Numbered from the stretch's first letter, positions 1 to 9,266 are shown. The stretch: DNA of 64,000 nucleotides from Ruegeria arenilitoris (GCF_013030265.1 NZ_WPZQ01000006.1:1-64000), one strand, 5' to 3'. Made by a program: numbers and translations. The notes: generated from the sequence alone by a model not told the origin.

Positions 1-805
1 CATACAAACATGACGCAATATGACGATGTGCCGATGGTCCAAGACAATGCAAGGCCATAGGCTGTTGAAGACTGCCAAACATGGCATCCTCCAGTTCCTC
101 TGATGCACCCGCTGTCTGAACCTGAAGTTCTACGCAATCCGCACACAGCGGCCGTATTTGGTCCACCATGCTTTGTGTAACGGGCACCAAATCTCTTTCA
201 GTAGTTCCTGCATCCTCCCACACATCTTGGTCGTTCACATGCAACCAAAGGAGAAGAACCGGGGCCGTAACCCGCTCAAGAAACGATCTCATTCCCAATA
301 CCCAAGCCTCACTGAGCTCCTGAGCAACAGCTTCTATTCTTGCGTCCGAATGGGTTTGTAACCGGGCCAGCAAATGCCGCACGAAGTGCACTTCCGTAAA
401 ATCTACATCGGGATACAGCGAAAGCAGATCACGGGTCGGTTCGAGAAAACGGTCATTCCTGCGCGGGTGGACGCGGTAAAAGTGGTTCGACTGTGACAGA
501 ACGTCCGGCAGTTGCAGCACGCAAAGCTCGGCGTCGTTCACGATCCTGAGCATGCCCGCATCTAGGGAAAGCGCCTCGACCCCACTGAAAAGGCTCCCAA
601 GATTGACGCAGGTCTTCTCCAATCGCCTTTCCAGTAAATCCACAAAAGGTTGCCCTACAAATCGCCCGAATGTCTCATCTCCTCCGACACAGGCTATGTA
701 GGGTGCATCCAAAGATCGCTCCGGTCCGCGGAACCACAGTTTCGATCCGGCGTATTGGCAAACAGAATCTACTGGCCCATCTGAACCCGCATGATGATAG
801 CTCAT
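1..805 (-). CDS. DUF6473 family protein (3' end beyond window)
   Basis: The minus strand is open from an ATG at 805 to the left edge, giving 268 codons without a stop. The start reads MSYHHAGSDGPVDSVC and continues through a conserved patch, GSKLWFRGP, then ACVGGDETFGRFV and a PF-DLLE stretch. I recognise this from memory as the N-terminus of the DUF6473 family common in roseobacters; its function is not established. No signal peptide or membrane segment is visible. It is divergent from the hydroxybutyryl-CoA dehydrogenase, with a shared 163 bp upstream region. The family call is fairly confident; the role is unknown. Confidence 0.75.
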   Translation of the reverse strand, partial: MSYHHAGSDGPVDSVCQYAGSKLWFRGPERSLDAPYIACVGGDETFGRFVGQPFVDLLERRLEKTCVNLGSLFSGVEALSLDAGMLRIVNDAELCVLQLPDVLSQSNHFYRVHPRRNDRFLEPTRDLLSLYPDVDFTEVHFVRHLLARLQTHSDARIEAVAQELSEAWVLGMRSFLERVTAPVLLLWLHVNDQDVWEDAGTTERDLVPVTQSMVDQIRPLCADCVELQVQTAGASEELEDAMFGSLQQPMALHCLGPSAHRHIASCLY

Positions 806-968
806 GACACTCACCCAATTTTTTCACCCAATTGCCATCTTGCAGCCTCAGGTCTTGAGAAATTCCTAATGTGCGCATTTGAAGCGAATTCGATGGGTCT
901 GATCCCCTTGCTGCTGCCCCCCGTCTGCCGATAGTGTCGCGGTATCCCGTGATACAAAGGCATTGAAC

Positions 969-1844
969 ATGGATGTGAAATCAGTCGGAGTGATTGGCGC
1001 TGGACAGATGGGCAACGGAATCGCTCATGTCATGGCGTTGGCGGATTATGATGTCTTGCTGAACGATGTCAGCCAAGAGGCGCTGGACAGCGCAATTGTG
1101 ACGATCGAAGCCAACCTGGCCCGCCAGGCATCGCGTGGAAAGATCTCTGATGAAGCGATGCAGGCAGCATTGAAACGCATCACAACAACGCTGAGCCTGC
1201 CGGATCTGGGCCAAACCGACTTGGTCATTGAGGCTGCCACCGAACGCGAGGCGATCAAGCAGGCAATCTTCGAGGACCTGCAGCCGCATTTGCTGCCACA
1301 TACGATCCTGACATCGAATACCTCATCGATCTCGATCACCCGTCTCGCCAGCCGGACCGACCGCCCTGAGCGGTTTATGGGGTTTCACTTCATGAACCCT
1401 GTGCCGGTCATGAAATTGGTCGAGTTGATCCGGGGTATCGCAACTGATGAAGCAACCTATAACTCTTGCAAAGCTGTTGTGGACCGGCTGGGCAAGACTG
1501 CGGCCAGCGCCGAAGACTTCCCGGCCTTCATCGTGAACCGTATCCTGATGCCGATGATCAACGAAGCAGTTTACACGCTCTATGAGGGTGTCGGAAACGT
1601 CCAATCCATCGATCAGTCCATGAAGCTGGGCGCCAATCACCCGATGGGGCCCCTGGAACTGGCCGATTTCATCGGGCTGGATACCTGTCTCGCGATCATG
1701 AACGTGTTGCATGACGGACTGGCTGACACCAAGTACCGCCCCTGCCCTTTGCTGACAAAATATGTCGAAGCAGGTTGGCTGGGTCGTAAGACCGAACGTG
1801 GTTTCTATGACTATCGCGGTGAAGTTCCGGTACCAACCCGATGA
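969..1844 (+). CDS. hbd: 3-hydroxybutyryl-CoA dehydrogenase
   Basis: Oxidises (S)-3-hydroxybutyryl-CoA to acetoacetyl-CoA (or the reverse) with NAD(P), in butyrate, PHB-linked and acetyl-CoA metabolism in the cytoplasm. 291 residues, the usual length. The N-terminal Rossmann motif is GVIGAGQMGNG (Gly10, Gly12, Gly15). The catalytic-His motif GFHFMNPVPVMKLVE has His at about residue 140, followed by the C-terminal helical domain (GPLELADFIGLD). ATG 969 is preferred over an upstream TTG at 963 because an AAAGG stretch lies 8 nt before it and family proteins start this way. It stands alone and converges on the acyltransferase gene. Confidence 0.93.
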   Translation: MDVKSVGVIGAGQMGNGIAHVMALADYDVLLNDVSQEALDSAIVTIEANLARQASRGKISDEAMQAALKRITTTLSLPDLGQTDLVIEAATEREAIKQAIFEDLQPHLLPHTILTSNTSSISITRLASRTDRPERFMGFHFMNPVPVMKLVELIRGIATDEATYNSCKAVVDRLGKTAASAEDFPAFIVNRILMPMINEAVYTLYEGVGNVQSIDQSMKLGANHPMGPLELADFIGLDTCLAIMNVLHDGLADTKYRPCPLLTKYVEAGWLGRKTERGFYDYRGEVPVPTR

Positions 1845-1851
1845 CAATTTC

Positions 1852-1873
1852 AGCCCGCATGCGATTGCGGGCT
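1852..1873. terminator. Hairpin between convergent genes
   Basis: A perfect 8 bp stem (AGCCCGCA / TGCGGGCT) with a 6 nt loop lies between the convergent ends at 1844 and 1896. Neither side has a strong U-run, so a bidirectional terminator or 3'-end stabiliser is the likely role. Confidence 0.5.
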
Positions 1874-1895
1874 AATACTCGGGTCTGCGATCAAT

Positions 1896-2795
1896 TCAAG
1901 AATTCGAACTCTGGCTCAGCGACATTGTGCGCTTTCTGAGCCATGCCATAAACCCACGCGGATCTTTTTCCAGCAACTGCATGTCTTCGTCGGAAACCGG
2001 CTCACCGATGACCGGCGATTGCGGTTTGTTGCAGGATCGAACGATTTCATGAAGTAAAAGCCCCTGCCGCAGAATAGGCGACAACTTGTTCGCGATCTGA
2101 TACCAGCGCGAGTTGCTGCCCGGGAAGAAGATCGGCAGAACCTTTGCCTTGGATCGGCGGATCATCTGGGCTGTGAAGACGTTCCATTCGCGTTCAATTG
2201 CAGGGCCGAACCAATCGTCTGATGACATGACTACGCCAGATGGGAACAACGCTACGACGCCCCCTGCCTTCAGATGAGCCATCGCTTTCCCTCGCATCTC
2301 AAGCATCTTGGTTTGAGCTTCGGGATCATGCGGAAATGGAACCGGGATCATGAAAGACGTTGCCGCCTCATCCAACCCAGTCAGTACAGAACGCGTCAGA
2401 ATACGGTAGTCACTGCGCACCTGACCAATCAGTTCAGCCAGAATCATGCCATCCACCATCCCATGCGGGTGATTGGCCACAACGACAACGGGTCCCTCCT
2501 TTGGGATACGGGCGAGCTGTTCCTGAGGTGTGGTCAGGTCGATCCCCATAACCTCAAGCGCGCCGCCCCAGAATTTCTGGCCACGGTAGTACTCGTTCTT
2601 CTTCTCGAACTTGTTGACCATCCGCAGAATGGTCAGCTTACCCGTGCACCATTCGATTGCGCGGATCGCAGTCGAGGTCCATGCGTCGTCGAACGAGTTC
2701 GCATAAGTCAGAGTTCTACGGTCGTAGACTTCACCCTGATCTGTGGTCCCATCCACCACGGTATTCGTCTTGGTATCGTGCGCGGTTTCCGCCAA
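1896..2795 (-). CDS. salA: Lysophospholipid acyltransferase family protein (SalA-like aminolipid O-acyltransferase)
   Basis: A PlsC-type acyltransferase of 299 residues. The HX4D catalytic motif is seen as NHPHGMVDG near residue 110, followed by LFPSGVV and a motif resembling the glycerolipid-binding block (LPIFFPGSNSR). No clear membrane helix. From memory, the gene at this place in Ruegeria pomeroyi (between HPr and the hydroxybutyryl-CoA dehydrogenase) is salA, needed for a sulfur-containing aminolipid; the synteny here matches, so the symbol rests on recollection and context. The only usable start is a TTG at 2795, with GGGAAG about 8 nt upstream; the frame is open back toward HPr with no ATG or GTG, so the start is uncertain. 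A general lysophosphatidate acyltransferase is the alternative. Confidence 0.75.
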   Translation of the reverse strand: MAETAHDTKTNTVVDGTTDQGEVYDRRTLTYANSFDDAWTSTAIRAIEWCTGKLTILRMVNKFEKKNEYYRGQKFWGGALEVMGIDLTTPQEQLARIPKEGPVVVVANHPHGMVDGMILAELIGQVRSDYRILTRSVLTGLDEAATSFMIPVPFPHDPEAQTKMLEMRGKAMAHLKAGGVVALFPSGVVMSSDDWFGPAIEREWNVFTAQMIRRSKAKVLPIFFPGSNSRWYQIANKLSPILRQGLLLHEIVRSCNKPQSPVIGEPVSDEDMQLLEKDPRGFMAWLRKRTMSLSQSSNS

Positions 2796-2836
2796 TTCCT
2801 GGTCTTCCCGTTCTTCGTCTCGTGGCAGAGCAGTGC

Positions 2837-3106
2837 CTAGAAACCTTCCCCGAACTTGTCGTTGACCAAGGTTTCCAACGCTTCTGCCAACGCCTCAGCA
2901 TCCGGTCCGGACGTCTCGACGTCAATAGTGGTTCCGCGAGAGGCTGCCAACATCAAAAGACCCATGATACTGTCGCCTGACGCAGAAAGTCCGTCCTTTG
3001 AAACTTCTGCCCTTGCGTCAAACCCCTCGACTACTTCTACAAGCTTAGCCGAAGCGCGGGCATGAAGTCCTTTTTCATTAATGATTCTCAAGCTTCGGTT
3101 AGCCAT
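2837..3106 (-). CDS. ptsH: HPr family phosphocarrier protein
   Basis: Small phosphocarrier of the PTS/PTS-Ntr chain, 89 residues. The active-site motif GLHARAS places the EI-phosphorylated histidine exactly at His15. The regulatory site DSIMGLLMLA has Ser46, the target of HPr kinase, whose gene lies upstream in the same cluster. Start ATG 3106 is chosen over a TTG two codons upstream because it fits the family length. It follows EIIA by 17 bp and precedes the acyltransferase by 41 bp. No EII permease is nearby, so a regulatory rather than sugar-transport role is inferred. Confidence 0.95.
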   Translation of the reverse strand: MANRSLRIINEKGLHARASAKLVEVVEGFDARAEVSKDGLSASGDSIMGLLMLAASRGTTIDVETSGPDAEALAEALETLVNDKFGEGF

Positions 3107-3123
3107 ATTCAATCAGTCCGGTC

Positions 3124-3516
3124 TCAATCCAACGTCACATTTTGCGTATTGATATACTTGCGTCCAGCCTCCATTGCGTGCCGCACGGCATCGGCCACGG
3201 GCAAGTGGCGACTTTTGGCCAATTTAATCAGCATCGGTAGATTCGCCCCATAAAGGATACGGCGATCCTGGGGCGCACAAGCGCGTAGGCTCAGATTCGA
3301 TGGGCTACCGCCAAAGAGGTCGGTTACGACAACCACACCGTCTCCAACGTCCACCTCATCTGCGGCACGACAGATTTCAGATTGTTTTGCTTCGCGATCG
3401 TGGTCCGCTTCAATTGCAATCGCAACCAGACCGGGCTGTTGTCCCACGACATGCTGCATGGCGGCCAGATACTCCTGAGCCAACCCCCCATGCGCTACGA
3501 TTACGATCCCGATCAA
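3124..3516 (-). CDS. PTS EIIA (mannose-family) regulatory subunit
   Basis: A single-domain EIIA of the mannose family, 130 residues, with the phosphorylatable His9 in IGIVIVAHGG and the motif VVVTDLFGGSPSN typical of EIIA-Man. In alphaproteobacteria this protein receives phosphate from HPr and acts as a regulator rather than a permease component. It starts at TTG 3516, overlapping the rapZ stop as TTGA, with GAGG 5 nt upstream. That arrangement supports the rare start and implies translational coupling to rapZ. Confidence 0.92.
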   Translation of the reverse strand: MIGIVIVAHGGLAQEYLAAMQHVVGQQPGLVAIAIEADHDREAKQSEICRAADEVDVGDGVVVVTDLFGGSPSNLSLRACAPQDRRILYGANLPMLIKLAKSRHLPVADAVRHAMEAGRKYINTQNVTLD

Positions 3517-4406
3517 TCCGGCCTCACATTCAACGATCGACGCTCCATTTCGCGGTGCCTAATTGCCACCTGCTGCCCCCCTTCTGCAAGGGCCTTTGCA
3601 ACCGCTTCCGCCACGGCGACCGAACGGTGCTGGCCGCCGGTACAGCCGAAGGCCACCGAGAGATGCGCTTTGCCCTCAGCCCGAAAACCAGGAAGCAACA
3701 CCTTGAGCAGATCCACGACCCGGTCGAAGAAAGGATCGTAGTTGGCATCGGATTGAACATAGGCCGCAACATCGGGATTTCTACCATCTTCAGACCGCAA
3801 CTCCGGCCGCCAATAGGGATTGGCCAGAAACCGGCAATCGAAAACCATGTCCAACCCACGCGGCAAGCCGCGCTTGTAGGAGAACGATTCGATGGAAACC
3901 GCCAGATGCCGACCGCTTTGAGGTGCGAACCAACGCTCCACCTCTTCCCGCAACTGATGAATGTTCAGTACGCTTGTGTCGATCAGGGTGTCCGCGATCT
4001 CGCGTATGGGCTGTAGAAGTTCTTTTTCCTGTAGGATGCCGGTTTCAGGACTTGCACCTGAGGCCACTGGATGCCGTCTGCGGGTTTCGGAGAAACGACG
4101 CAGCAATACTTCGTTACTGCAATCCAGATAGAGTACGGTCAGATCAACCTGCTCCATCCTCCCCAATTTCTCTGCGAGTTCAATAAACCCGATCGTTGAG
4201 AATTCCCGGTTGCGCGCATCGATGCCCAGCGCCATTGGGCGTGCAGGCTCGGGACCGTCCAGCAGTCGGGACAAAAGACCCATCGGCAAATTGTCGATCG
4301 CTTCAAAACCCAGATCTTCCAGGACGTGGATCGCAGTCGACCGGCCGGCGCCAGAAGGCCCTGTCACTAGGACGATGCGCCGTTGCGAAGTTATTTGCTC
4401 GGCCAT
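3513..4406 (-). CDS. rapZ: RapZ family nucleotide-binding protein
   Basis: RapZ (YvcJ/YhbJ family) P-loop protein of 297 residues; in E. coli RapZ is the adapter that hands sRNA GlmZ to RNase E. Walker A is GPSGAGRST (residues 16-24), with Arg in place of the usual Lys, as is common in alphaproteobacterial members. The C-terminal RNA-binding half keeps GCTGGQHRSV. It overlaps hprK upstream by 16 bp and EIIA downstream by 4 bp. Its partner RNA in roseobacters is not known. Confidence 0.93.
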   Translation of the reverse strand: MAEQITSQRRIVLVTGPSGAGRSTAIHVLEDLGFEAIDNLPMGLLSRLLDGPEPARPMALGIDARNREFSTIGFIELAEKLGRMEQVDLTVLYLDCSNEVLLRRFSETRRRHPVASGASPETGILQEKELLQPIREIADTLIDTSVLNIHQLREEVERWFAPQSGRHLAVSIESFSYKRGLPRGLDMVFDCRFLANPYWRPELRSEDGRNPDVAAYVQSDANYDPFFDRVVDLLKVLLPGFRAEGKAHLSVAFGCTGGQHRSVAVAEAVAKALAEGGQQVAIRHREMERRSLNVRPD

Positions 4407-4861
4407 TGCGGATCTACGCGTCCCATTTTCATAAATTGTATCAGTGCTACAGCCAAATTGGGTACACCATCTCCGCGAAGCAAGGGAACAGTTTGCCTCA
4501 GGACCTTGATCATCTGGGGGTCCGGCAAACGCCTTTCCTCAATCTGTCCTAGATCAACCACGTAATGCACAGGCGCAGGACCGCATGGTTTGACCCTTAA
4601 CAACCCGATGCCGCGCGCCTCGATCAGCCCTCTGATTGATGGAATCGCATCTGCAATAAGCTGATCTCTTTGCATCCGCAAATCCACCCGATCATCAGCC
4701 ACCAGATCCGCACCCAGGGCCATCAATTCTAGTGCCAACCCTGATTTTCCGGCACCTGAGTCGCCCAAAATCAAGACCGCTCTACCCTCAACCGCAACAC
4801 AGGTGGCGTGAACACAAGCCGTGTCTCTGTTTGCAAGATCGGACAGGTTATCTGTGCCCAT
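4391..4861 (-). CDS. hprK: HPr kinase/phosphorylase, short alphaproteobacterial form
   Basis: 156 residues, about half of the Firmicutes enzyme: it contains only the C-terminal kinase domain. Walker A is GDSGAGKS (residues 33-40), followed by the signature LALELMALGADLVADDRV. Predicted to phosphorylate Ser46 of HPr, which is encoded three genes downstream and has that serine. It begins 3 bp after the chvG stop and overlaps rapZ by 16 bp, so it is part of the chvI-to-salA transcription unit. The short form is normal in this class and is not a truncation. Confidence 0.93.
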   Translation of the reverse strand: MGTDNLSDLANRDTACVHATCVAVEGRAVLILGDSGAGKSGLALELMALGADLVADDRVDLRMQRDQLIADAIPSIRGLIEARGIGLLRVKPCGPAPVHYVVDLGQIEERRLPDPQMIKVLRQTVPLLRGDGVPNLAVALIQFMKMGRVDPQWPSK

Positions 4862-4864
4862 GAC

Positions 4865-6583
4865 CTAGACAGGTAACCCGACAACAAACCGGGCACCAAG
4901 CGGATCCGAGGTGATGTCCGCTTCTGTCGGGCGAATGTTCTCGGCCCAGATCACGCCGCCATGGGCCTCGACGATCTGTTTGGAAATAGCCAGCCCAAGA
5001 CCGGAGTTGTTGCCGAAATGCTCTTCCGGCCGCTGGGAGTAGAACCGCTTGAAAACCTTGGTCAGGGCCTGATCCGGAATGCCCGGACCTGTATCTTCGA
5101 CCACGATCAGAACACGGTTTTCGCGTTGGCGGACCCAAACCCGAATGGCGTCATGTTCTTCGCAGAAAGATATCGCATTGGTGATCAGATTGACGAACAC
5201 CTGAGCGAGTCGAGCCTCAAGACCATTCACAACGATCGGCTCTGAAGGCAGGTCCGTGATATAGTCGATGCCCTTCGAACGCGCATCTTCACCCAAATAC
5301 TGACCGATATTGCCAATCAATTTGAGAAGATCGAAGGGCTGCTCTTCTTCTTTGACAAGCTCGGCATCCAACCGCGAGGCATTCGAGATGTCACTAACCA
5401 GCCGATCCAGCCGTCGAACATCATGCTCGATAACGCCCAATAGTTTGTCTCGCTGATCTTCGCGTTTGACCATGCGCAACGTACCAACAGCGGATTGCAG
5501 GCTTGCCAGAGGGTTCTTGATCTCATGCGCGACATCCGCTGCGAATTGTTCATTTGCATCAATGCGATTGTAAAGCGCAGTCACCATTCCACGCAGAGCC
5601 CTGCTCAGGCGCCCGATTTCGTCGGGTCTTGCGCTCAGATCGGGGATACGAATGCGTCCTGGATTAACGCCCGCGCCGCGGTCCTTTCCCATCTCAGCTG
5701 CCGCGGCAAGATCGGCGAGCGGGTTGGCGATGGTTGAGGCCAGCACAAGGCTGAGGCCAATCGACACCAAAAGCGCAACGACGAACATCTGCAAAATACG
5801 CTCCTGTTCTTTGCGGGCCAGAGCGTCAATTTCACCAGCGGGACCGGCCATTGCAACGGCCCCTACAGGCACACCCTCACGCAGAATCGGAGTGGCGGCG
5901 ACAATCACGGTATCCCCAGCGGCATCAGACACTGCCTGAACCTGCATACCACCCTGCAAAGCGGTCGGGATCATGTCCTGAACACGTTGAGCAAGCGTAG
6001 GCGCTTCATCCTGGTTGGATCCACTGAATACACCAGATATCCCAACCCAGACGACATTCAGCGCATCGCTGATCAGCGTCCCACCGGTCGGCAGATCCGC
6101 ATCAGACCTAAGAAGAACGGGCAGCTCAGATGCAGGAGAAGCACCGCGTGTCCAACCGATTAGAGTGCCGGTACCATCGTAAACGAACAGCTCTCCTCCC
6201 TCAGGCAGACTAAGGCCGGACAAAGTGTCTTTCACATCAAGATCGGCAGTATCCTGCGGCTGATTTACTGAAGCCTGCCGCAGTTGCGTTTCAAACACGT
6301 TGCTGACCAACAATGCGTCGCCGATCAGATTCCGCGCAGTCTCCTGAACGCGTTCTTTTCTCGTGTCGTCGAGATAGAGCAATCCAGCGACGAGAATCAC
6401 CAGAGCAATCAGGTTGAAGGTTATGATTTTCCGCGCCAACGGCGAGCCGCGTAACGAAAACAGATTGCGCCGCGAACGGCGCGCACTCATTTCAGCAGAC
6501 TCGGAATCCTGCGGGATGACCCAATCATCCCCTAGAACGACATCGCCGTCCCGCATTTCGCTGGCTTGTTCAGTGTCGCGCAC
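4865..6583 (-). CDS. chvG: Sensor histidine kinase ChvG
   Basis: Membrane sensor kinase of the ChvG/ChvI (ExoS) system, 572 residues from GTG 6583. GTG is preferred to ATG 6556 because AAAGGGG sits about 6 nt upstream. Order: cytoplasmic tail, one TM near residues 50-70 (FNLIALVILVAGLLYL), a roughly 200-residue periplasmic sensor, a second TM (FVVALLVSIGLSLVLA), HAMP, HisKA with the H-box DVAHEIKNPL, then an ATPase domain with N-box (NLITNA), G1 (VEDTGPGIP) and G2 (GLGLAI). Partner ChvI lies 32 bp upstream. In rhizobia this pair senses acid or envelope state; its cue here is inferred only. Confidence 0.95.
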   Translation of the reverse strand: MRDTEQASEMRDGDVVLGDDWVIPQDSESAEMSARRSRRNLFSLRGSPLARKIITFNLIALVILVAGLLYLDDTRKERVQETARNLIGDALLVSNVFETQLRQASVNQPQDTADLDVKDTLSGLSLPEGGELFVYDGTGTLIGWTRGASPASELPVLLRSDADLPTGGTLISDALNVVWVGISGVFSGSNQDEAPTLAQRVQDMIPTALQGGMQVQAVSDAAGDTVIVAATPILREGVPVGAVAMAGPAGEIDALARKEQERILQMFVVALLVSIGLSLVLASTIANPLADLAAAAEMGKDRGAGVNPGRIRIPDLSARPDEIGRLSRALRGMVTALYNRIDANEQFAADVAHEIKNPLASLQSAVGTLRMVKREDQRDKLLGVIEHDVRRLDRLVSDISNASRLDAELVKEEEQPFDLLKLIGNIGQYLGEDARSKGIDYITDLPSEPIVVNGLEARLAQVFVNLITNAISFCEEHDAIRVWVRQRENRVLIVVEDTGPGIPDQALTKVFKRFYSQRPEEHFGNNSGLGLAISKQIVEAHGGVIWAENIRPTEADITSDPLGARFVVGLPV

Positions 6584-6615
6584 GAGACCCCTTTACCCCT
6601 TAAAAACGGCCGCGC

Positions 6616-7320
6616 CTATTCTTCGTTGTATCTGTAACCGATTCCGTACAGCGTTTCGATGGCCGAAAACTCAGGGTCAGCAGCGCGCATCTTCTTGCGA
6701 AGGCGTTTGATATGGCTGTCGATGGTTCGGTCATCGACATACACCTGATCGTCGTAAGCCACATCCATCAACTGGTCACGGCTTTTGACAAAGCCCGGAC
6801 GCTGAGCCAACGCCTGCAGCAGCAGGAACTCGGTCACTGTCAGCGAAACATCCGCTCCCTTCCAGCTTACCGCATGACGCAATGGATCCATGCGCAGTTC
6901 GCCACGCTCCATTACCTTGGTATCGCCGGTGTTTGCAGTTGTCGCATCACCAGAAGTTGCTTCCTGACGGCGCAGCAATGCCCGAATGCGTTCTACCAGA
7001 AGTCGCTGCGAGAAAGGCTTTTTGACGTAGTCGTCCGCCCCCATTCGCAGACCCAGGACTTCGTCAATCTCATCATCCTTGGATGTTAGGAAGATCACCG
7101 GCATCTGCGTTTTCTGTCGCAGACGCTGCAATAGATCCATTCCGTCCATGCGAGGCATCTTGATATCCAGCACAGCCATATCCGGCAATTTCTTGTTGAA
7201 TGCATCAAGGGCTGCCTGCCCGTCATTATAGGTTTCGACCTCGAACCCCTCGGCCTCGAGCGTCATGGAAACGGACGTCAGAATGTTTCTGTCGTCATCC
7301 ACCAGTGCAATCTTAGACAT
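6616..7320 (-). CDS. chvI: Response regulator ChvI
   Basis: OmpR-family transcription factor, 234 residues. The receiver domain has acidic triad DDD (residues 8-10), phosphoacceptor Asp52 ([11 protein letters not shown]), the switch Thr in FLTSKDDE and Lys in ADDYVKKPF. The C-terminal winged helix ends with [12 protein letters not shown] and [10 protein letters not shown]. It is the first gene of the minus-strand regulatory unit and is divergent from pckA across a 347 bp control region, so both promoters may share regulators, possibly ChvI itself. Confidence 0.96.
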   Translation of the reverse strand: MSKIALVDDDRNILTSVSMTLEAEGFEVETYNDGQAALDAFNKKLPDMAVLDIKMPRMDGMDLLQRLRQKTQMPVIFLTSKDDEIDEVLGLRMGADDYVKKPFSQRLLVERIRALLRRQEATSGDATTANTGDTKVMERGELRMDPLRHAVSWKGADVSLTVTEFLLLQALAQRPGFVKSRDQLMDVAYDDQVYVDDRTIDSHIKRLRKKMRAADPEFSAIETLYGIGYRYNEE

Positions 7321-7667
7321 CGGGTTACCCCTATTCCTGCTCTCATACGCAATATTTCGCTTATTAGTATGGCATTTCTGGCGTTTTTAAGGCGGCGAAT
7401 CAATCCGTATCTGCGAATCGTGCGATTGTTGCCACACAGATGCGGCAAAAAAGCCGTACATTCAGCAGGAAACCCGCTCAGAATTTCAACAGTAATTTCT
7501 TGGTTGCGCTAAACCTACGCTTGGTTGCGCTAACTGCGCCAAACCGTCCTGTTCATGCCCCGAACGACCATGATAAGACCCGCTCATCCGCCGGTTTTTC
7601 CCGGCATACTGCCCCAAGAGCGCACCCCGGCCTAACCGCCGTCGCGCCGCCACAGGAGAAGAAACGC
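7321..7667. promoter_or_regulatory. chvI-pckA divergent control region
   Basis: 347 bp without a supported gene. The pckA frame stays open upstream to 7440, but the peptide is unlike the enzyme and the SD site lies at ATG 7668. The stretch carries a tandem 14 bp repeat (CTTGGTTGCGCTAA at 7499-7512 and 7520-7533) and a small inverted repeat AATCG-TG-CGATT at 7416-7427. It must hold the promoters of both chvI and pckA. Confidence 0.7.
7499..7533. repeat. Tandem 14 bp direct repeat upstream of pckA
   Basis: Two identical copies of CTTGGTTGCGCTAA, at 7499-7512 and 7520-7533, with starts exactly 21 bp apart. This is two helical turns, so both copies face the same side of the DNA, as in a site for a tandemly binding regulator. 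It lies about 135 bp upstream of the pckA start. Confidence 0.7.
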
Positions 7668-9266
7668 ATGACATCTGGACGGGTTAACCCGCAATTCCGC
7701 CTCGAAGATCAGGGCATCGAGGGTCTGGGAAATGTCTATTACAACTTCATGGAGCCGGCGCTGATCGAAGAGGCGCTGAAGCGCGGCGAAGGCACCCTTG
7801 GCAATGGCGGAGCCTTTCTGGTCACCACTGGTAAATTCACTGGCCGGTCGCCCAAGGACAAGCATGTCGTCAAAACCGACAGTGTCGCCGACACCATCTG
7901 GTGGGAAAATAATGCCGCGATGAGCCCGGAAGGGTTCGACGCTCTCTATGCCGACATGCTCGAGCATATGAAGGGCCGCGATTATTTCGTGCAGGATCTC
8001 GTGGGCGGTGCAGATCCGGCCTACTCAATCAACGTGCGCATGGTCACCGAACTGGCCTGGCATAATCTGTTTATCCGCCACCTGCTGCGCCGTCCCGATC
8101 GTGAAGATCTGGATGACTTCACTGCAGATTTCACAGTTATTAACTGCCCCAGCTTTCAGGCGAACCCTGAAAAGCATGGCTGCCGCAGCGAGACTGTTAT
8201 CGCGCTGAACTTCGATCGCAAGATCATCCTGATCGGTGGTACCGAATACGCGGGTGAAAACAAGAAATCGGTCTTTACCCTGCTGAACTACATGCTGCCT
8301 GAGAAAGGTGTGATGCCGATGCACTGCTCGGCCAACCACGCTGTCGGCAACCCGGTCGACACAGCAGTGTTCTTCGGGCTGTCCGGAACAGGTAAAACCA
8401 CTCTGTCTGCCGATCCGGCTCGTGTCCTGATTGGTGACGATGAGCATGGCTGGTCGGACCGTGGCACCTTTAACTTCGAAGGCGGCTGCTATGCCAAGAC
8501 CATCAATCTGAACGCCGAAGCCGAGCCTGAGATTTACGCGACAACTTCGAAATTCGGCACAGTGATCGAGAACATGGTTTTCGACCCCGAGACCAAAGAA
8601 CTGGATTTTGACGATGATTCGCTGACTGCGAACATGCGCTGCGCCTATCCGCTGGAGTATATCTCGAATGCTTCGAGCAGCGCGTTGGGTGGACACCCCA
8701 AGAACATCATCATGCTGACCTGCGACGCGTTCGGCGTGCTGCCTCCGATCGCGCGGCTGACCCCGGCACAGGCGATGTACCACTTCCTGTCCGGCTTCAC
8801 CTCCAAGGTTGCTGGCACCGAGCGTGGTGTGACCGAGCCTCAGCCGACCTTCTCAACCTGCTTTGGCGCTCCTTTCATGCCGCGCCGTCCAGAGGCCTAT
8901 GGCAACCTGCTGCGCGATAAGATCGCCCAGCACGGGGCAACCTGCTGGCTGGTAAACACAGGCTGGACCGGTGGGGCCTATGGCGTTGGCAGCCGGATGC
9001 CGATCAAGGCAACTCGCGCGCTGCTGACTGCAGCCCTCGAGGGATCGCTGGCTGATGCCGAGTACCGCAAGGACGCGAATTTCGGATTTGATGTCCCTGT
9101 TTCAGTCCCCGGCGTGCCCGAAGTGCTGCTTGATCCACGTCGGACCTGGGACGATCAGGCTGCGTTTGACAAGCAAGCCGACAAACTGGTTCAGATGTTT
9201 GCTGAAAACTTCGAGCAATATCTGCCCTTTATCGACGACGATATTAAGGCCGTCGCAATCGGCTGA
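7668..9266 (+). CDS. pckA: Phosphoenolpyruvate carboxykinase (ATP)
   Basis: Converts oxaloacetate and ATP to PEP, CO2 and ADP, the entry to gluconeogenesis when growing on organic acids. 532 residues from ATG 7668, the usual length, with AGGAG about 10 nt upstream; the longer frame from 7440 is rejected. The kinase P-loop is [11 protein letters not shown], preceded by the PEPCK block around HCSANHAVG. The metal/substrate-binding segment [10 protein letters not shown] and the C-terminal [12 protein letters not shown] are intact. It is monocistronic, with its own terminator, and divergent from chvI; this adjacency is conserved in alphaproteobacteria and suggests control by the neighbouring regulatory cluster. 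Confidence 0.97.
   Translation: MTSGRVNPQFRLEDQGIEGLGNVYYNFMEPALIEEALKRGEGTLGNGGAFLVTTGKFTGRSPKDKHVVKTDSVADTIWWENNAAMSPEGFDALYADMLEHMKGRDYFVQDLVGGADPAYSINVRMVTELAWHNLFIRHLLRRPDREDLDDFTADFTVINCPSFQANPEKHGCRSETVIALNFDRKIILIGGTEYAGENKKSVFTLLNYMLPEKGVMPMHCSANHAVGNPVDTAVFFGLSGTGKTTLSADPARVLIGDDEHGWSDRGTFNFEGGCYAKTINLNAEAEPEIYATTSKFGTVIENMVFDPETKELDFDDDSLTANMRCAYPLEYISNASSSALGGHPKNIIMLTCDAFGVLPPIARLTPAQAMYHFLSGFTSKVAGTERGVTEPQPTFSTCFGAPFMPRRPEAYGNLLRDKIAQHGATCWLVNTGWTGGAYGVGSRMPIKATRALLTAALEGSLADAEYRKDANFGFDVPVSVPGVPEVLLDPRRTWDDQAAFDKQADKLVQMFAENFEQYLPFIDDDIKAVAIG

Noticed and set aside
7440..7667. 76-residue N-terminal extension of PckA
   Set aside because: No similarity to the enzyme; the SD and family start are at ATG 7668, and the stretch carries regulatory repeats.
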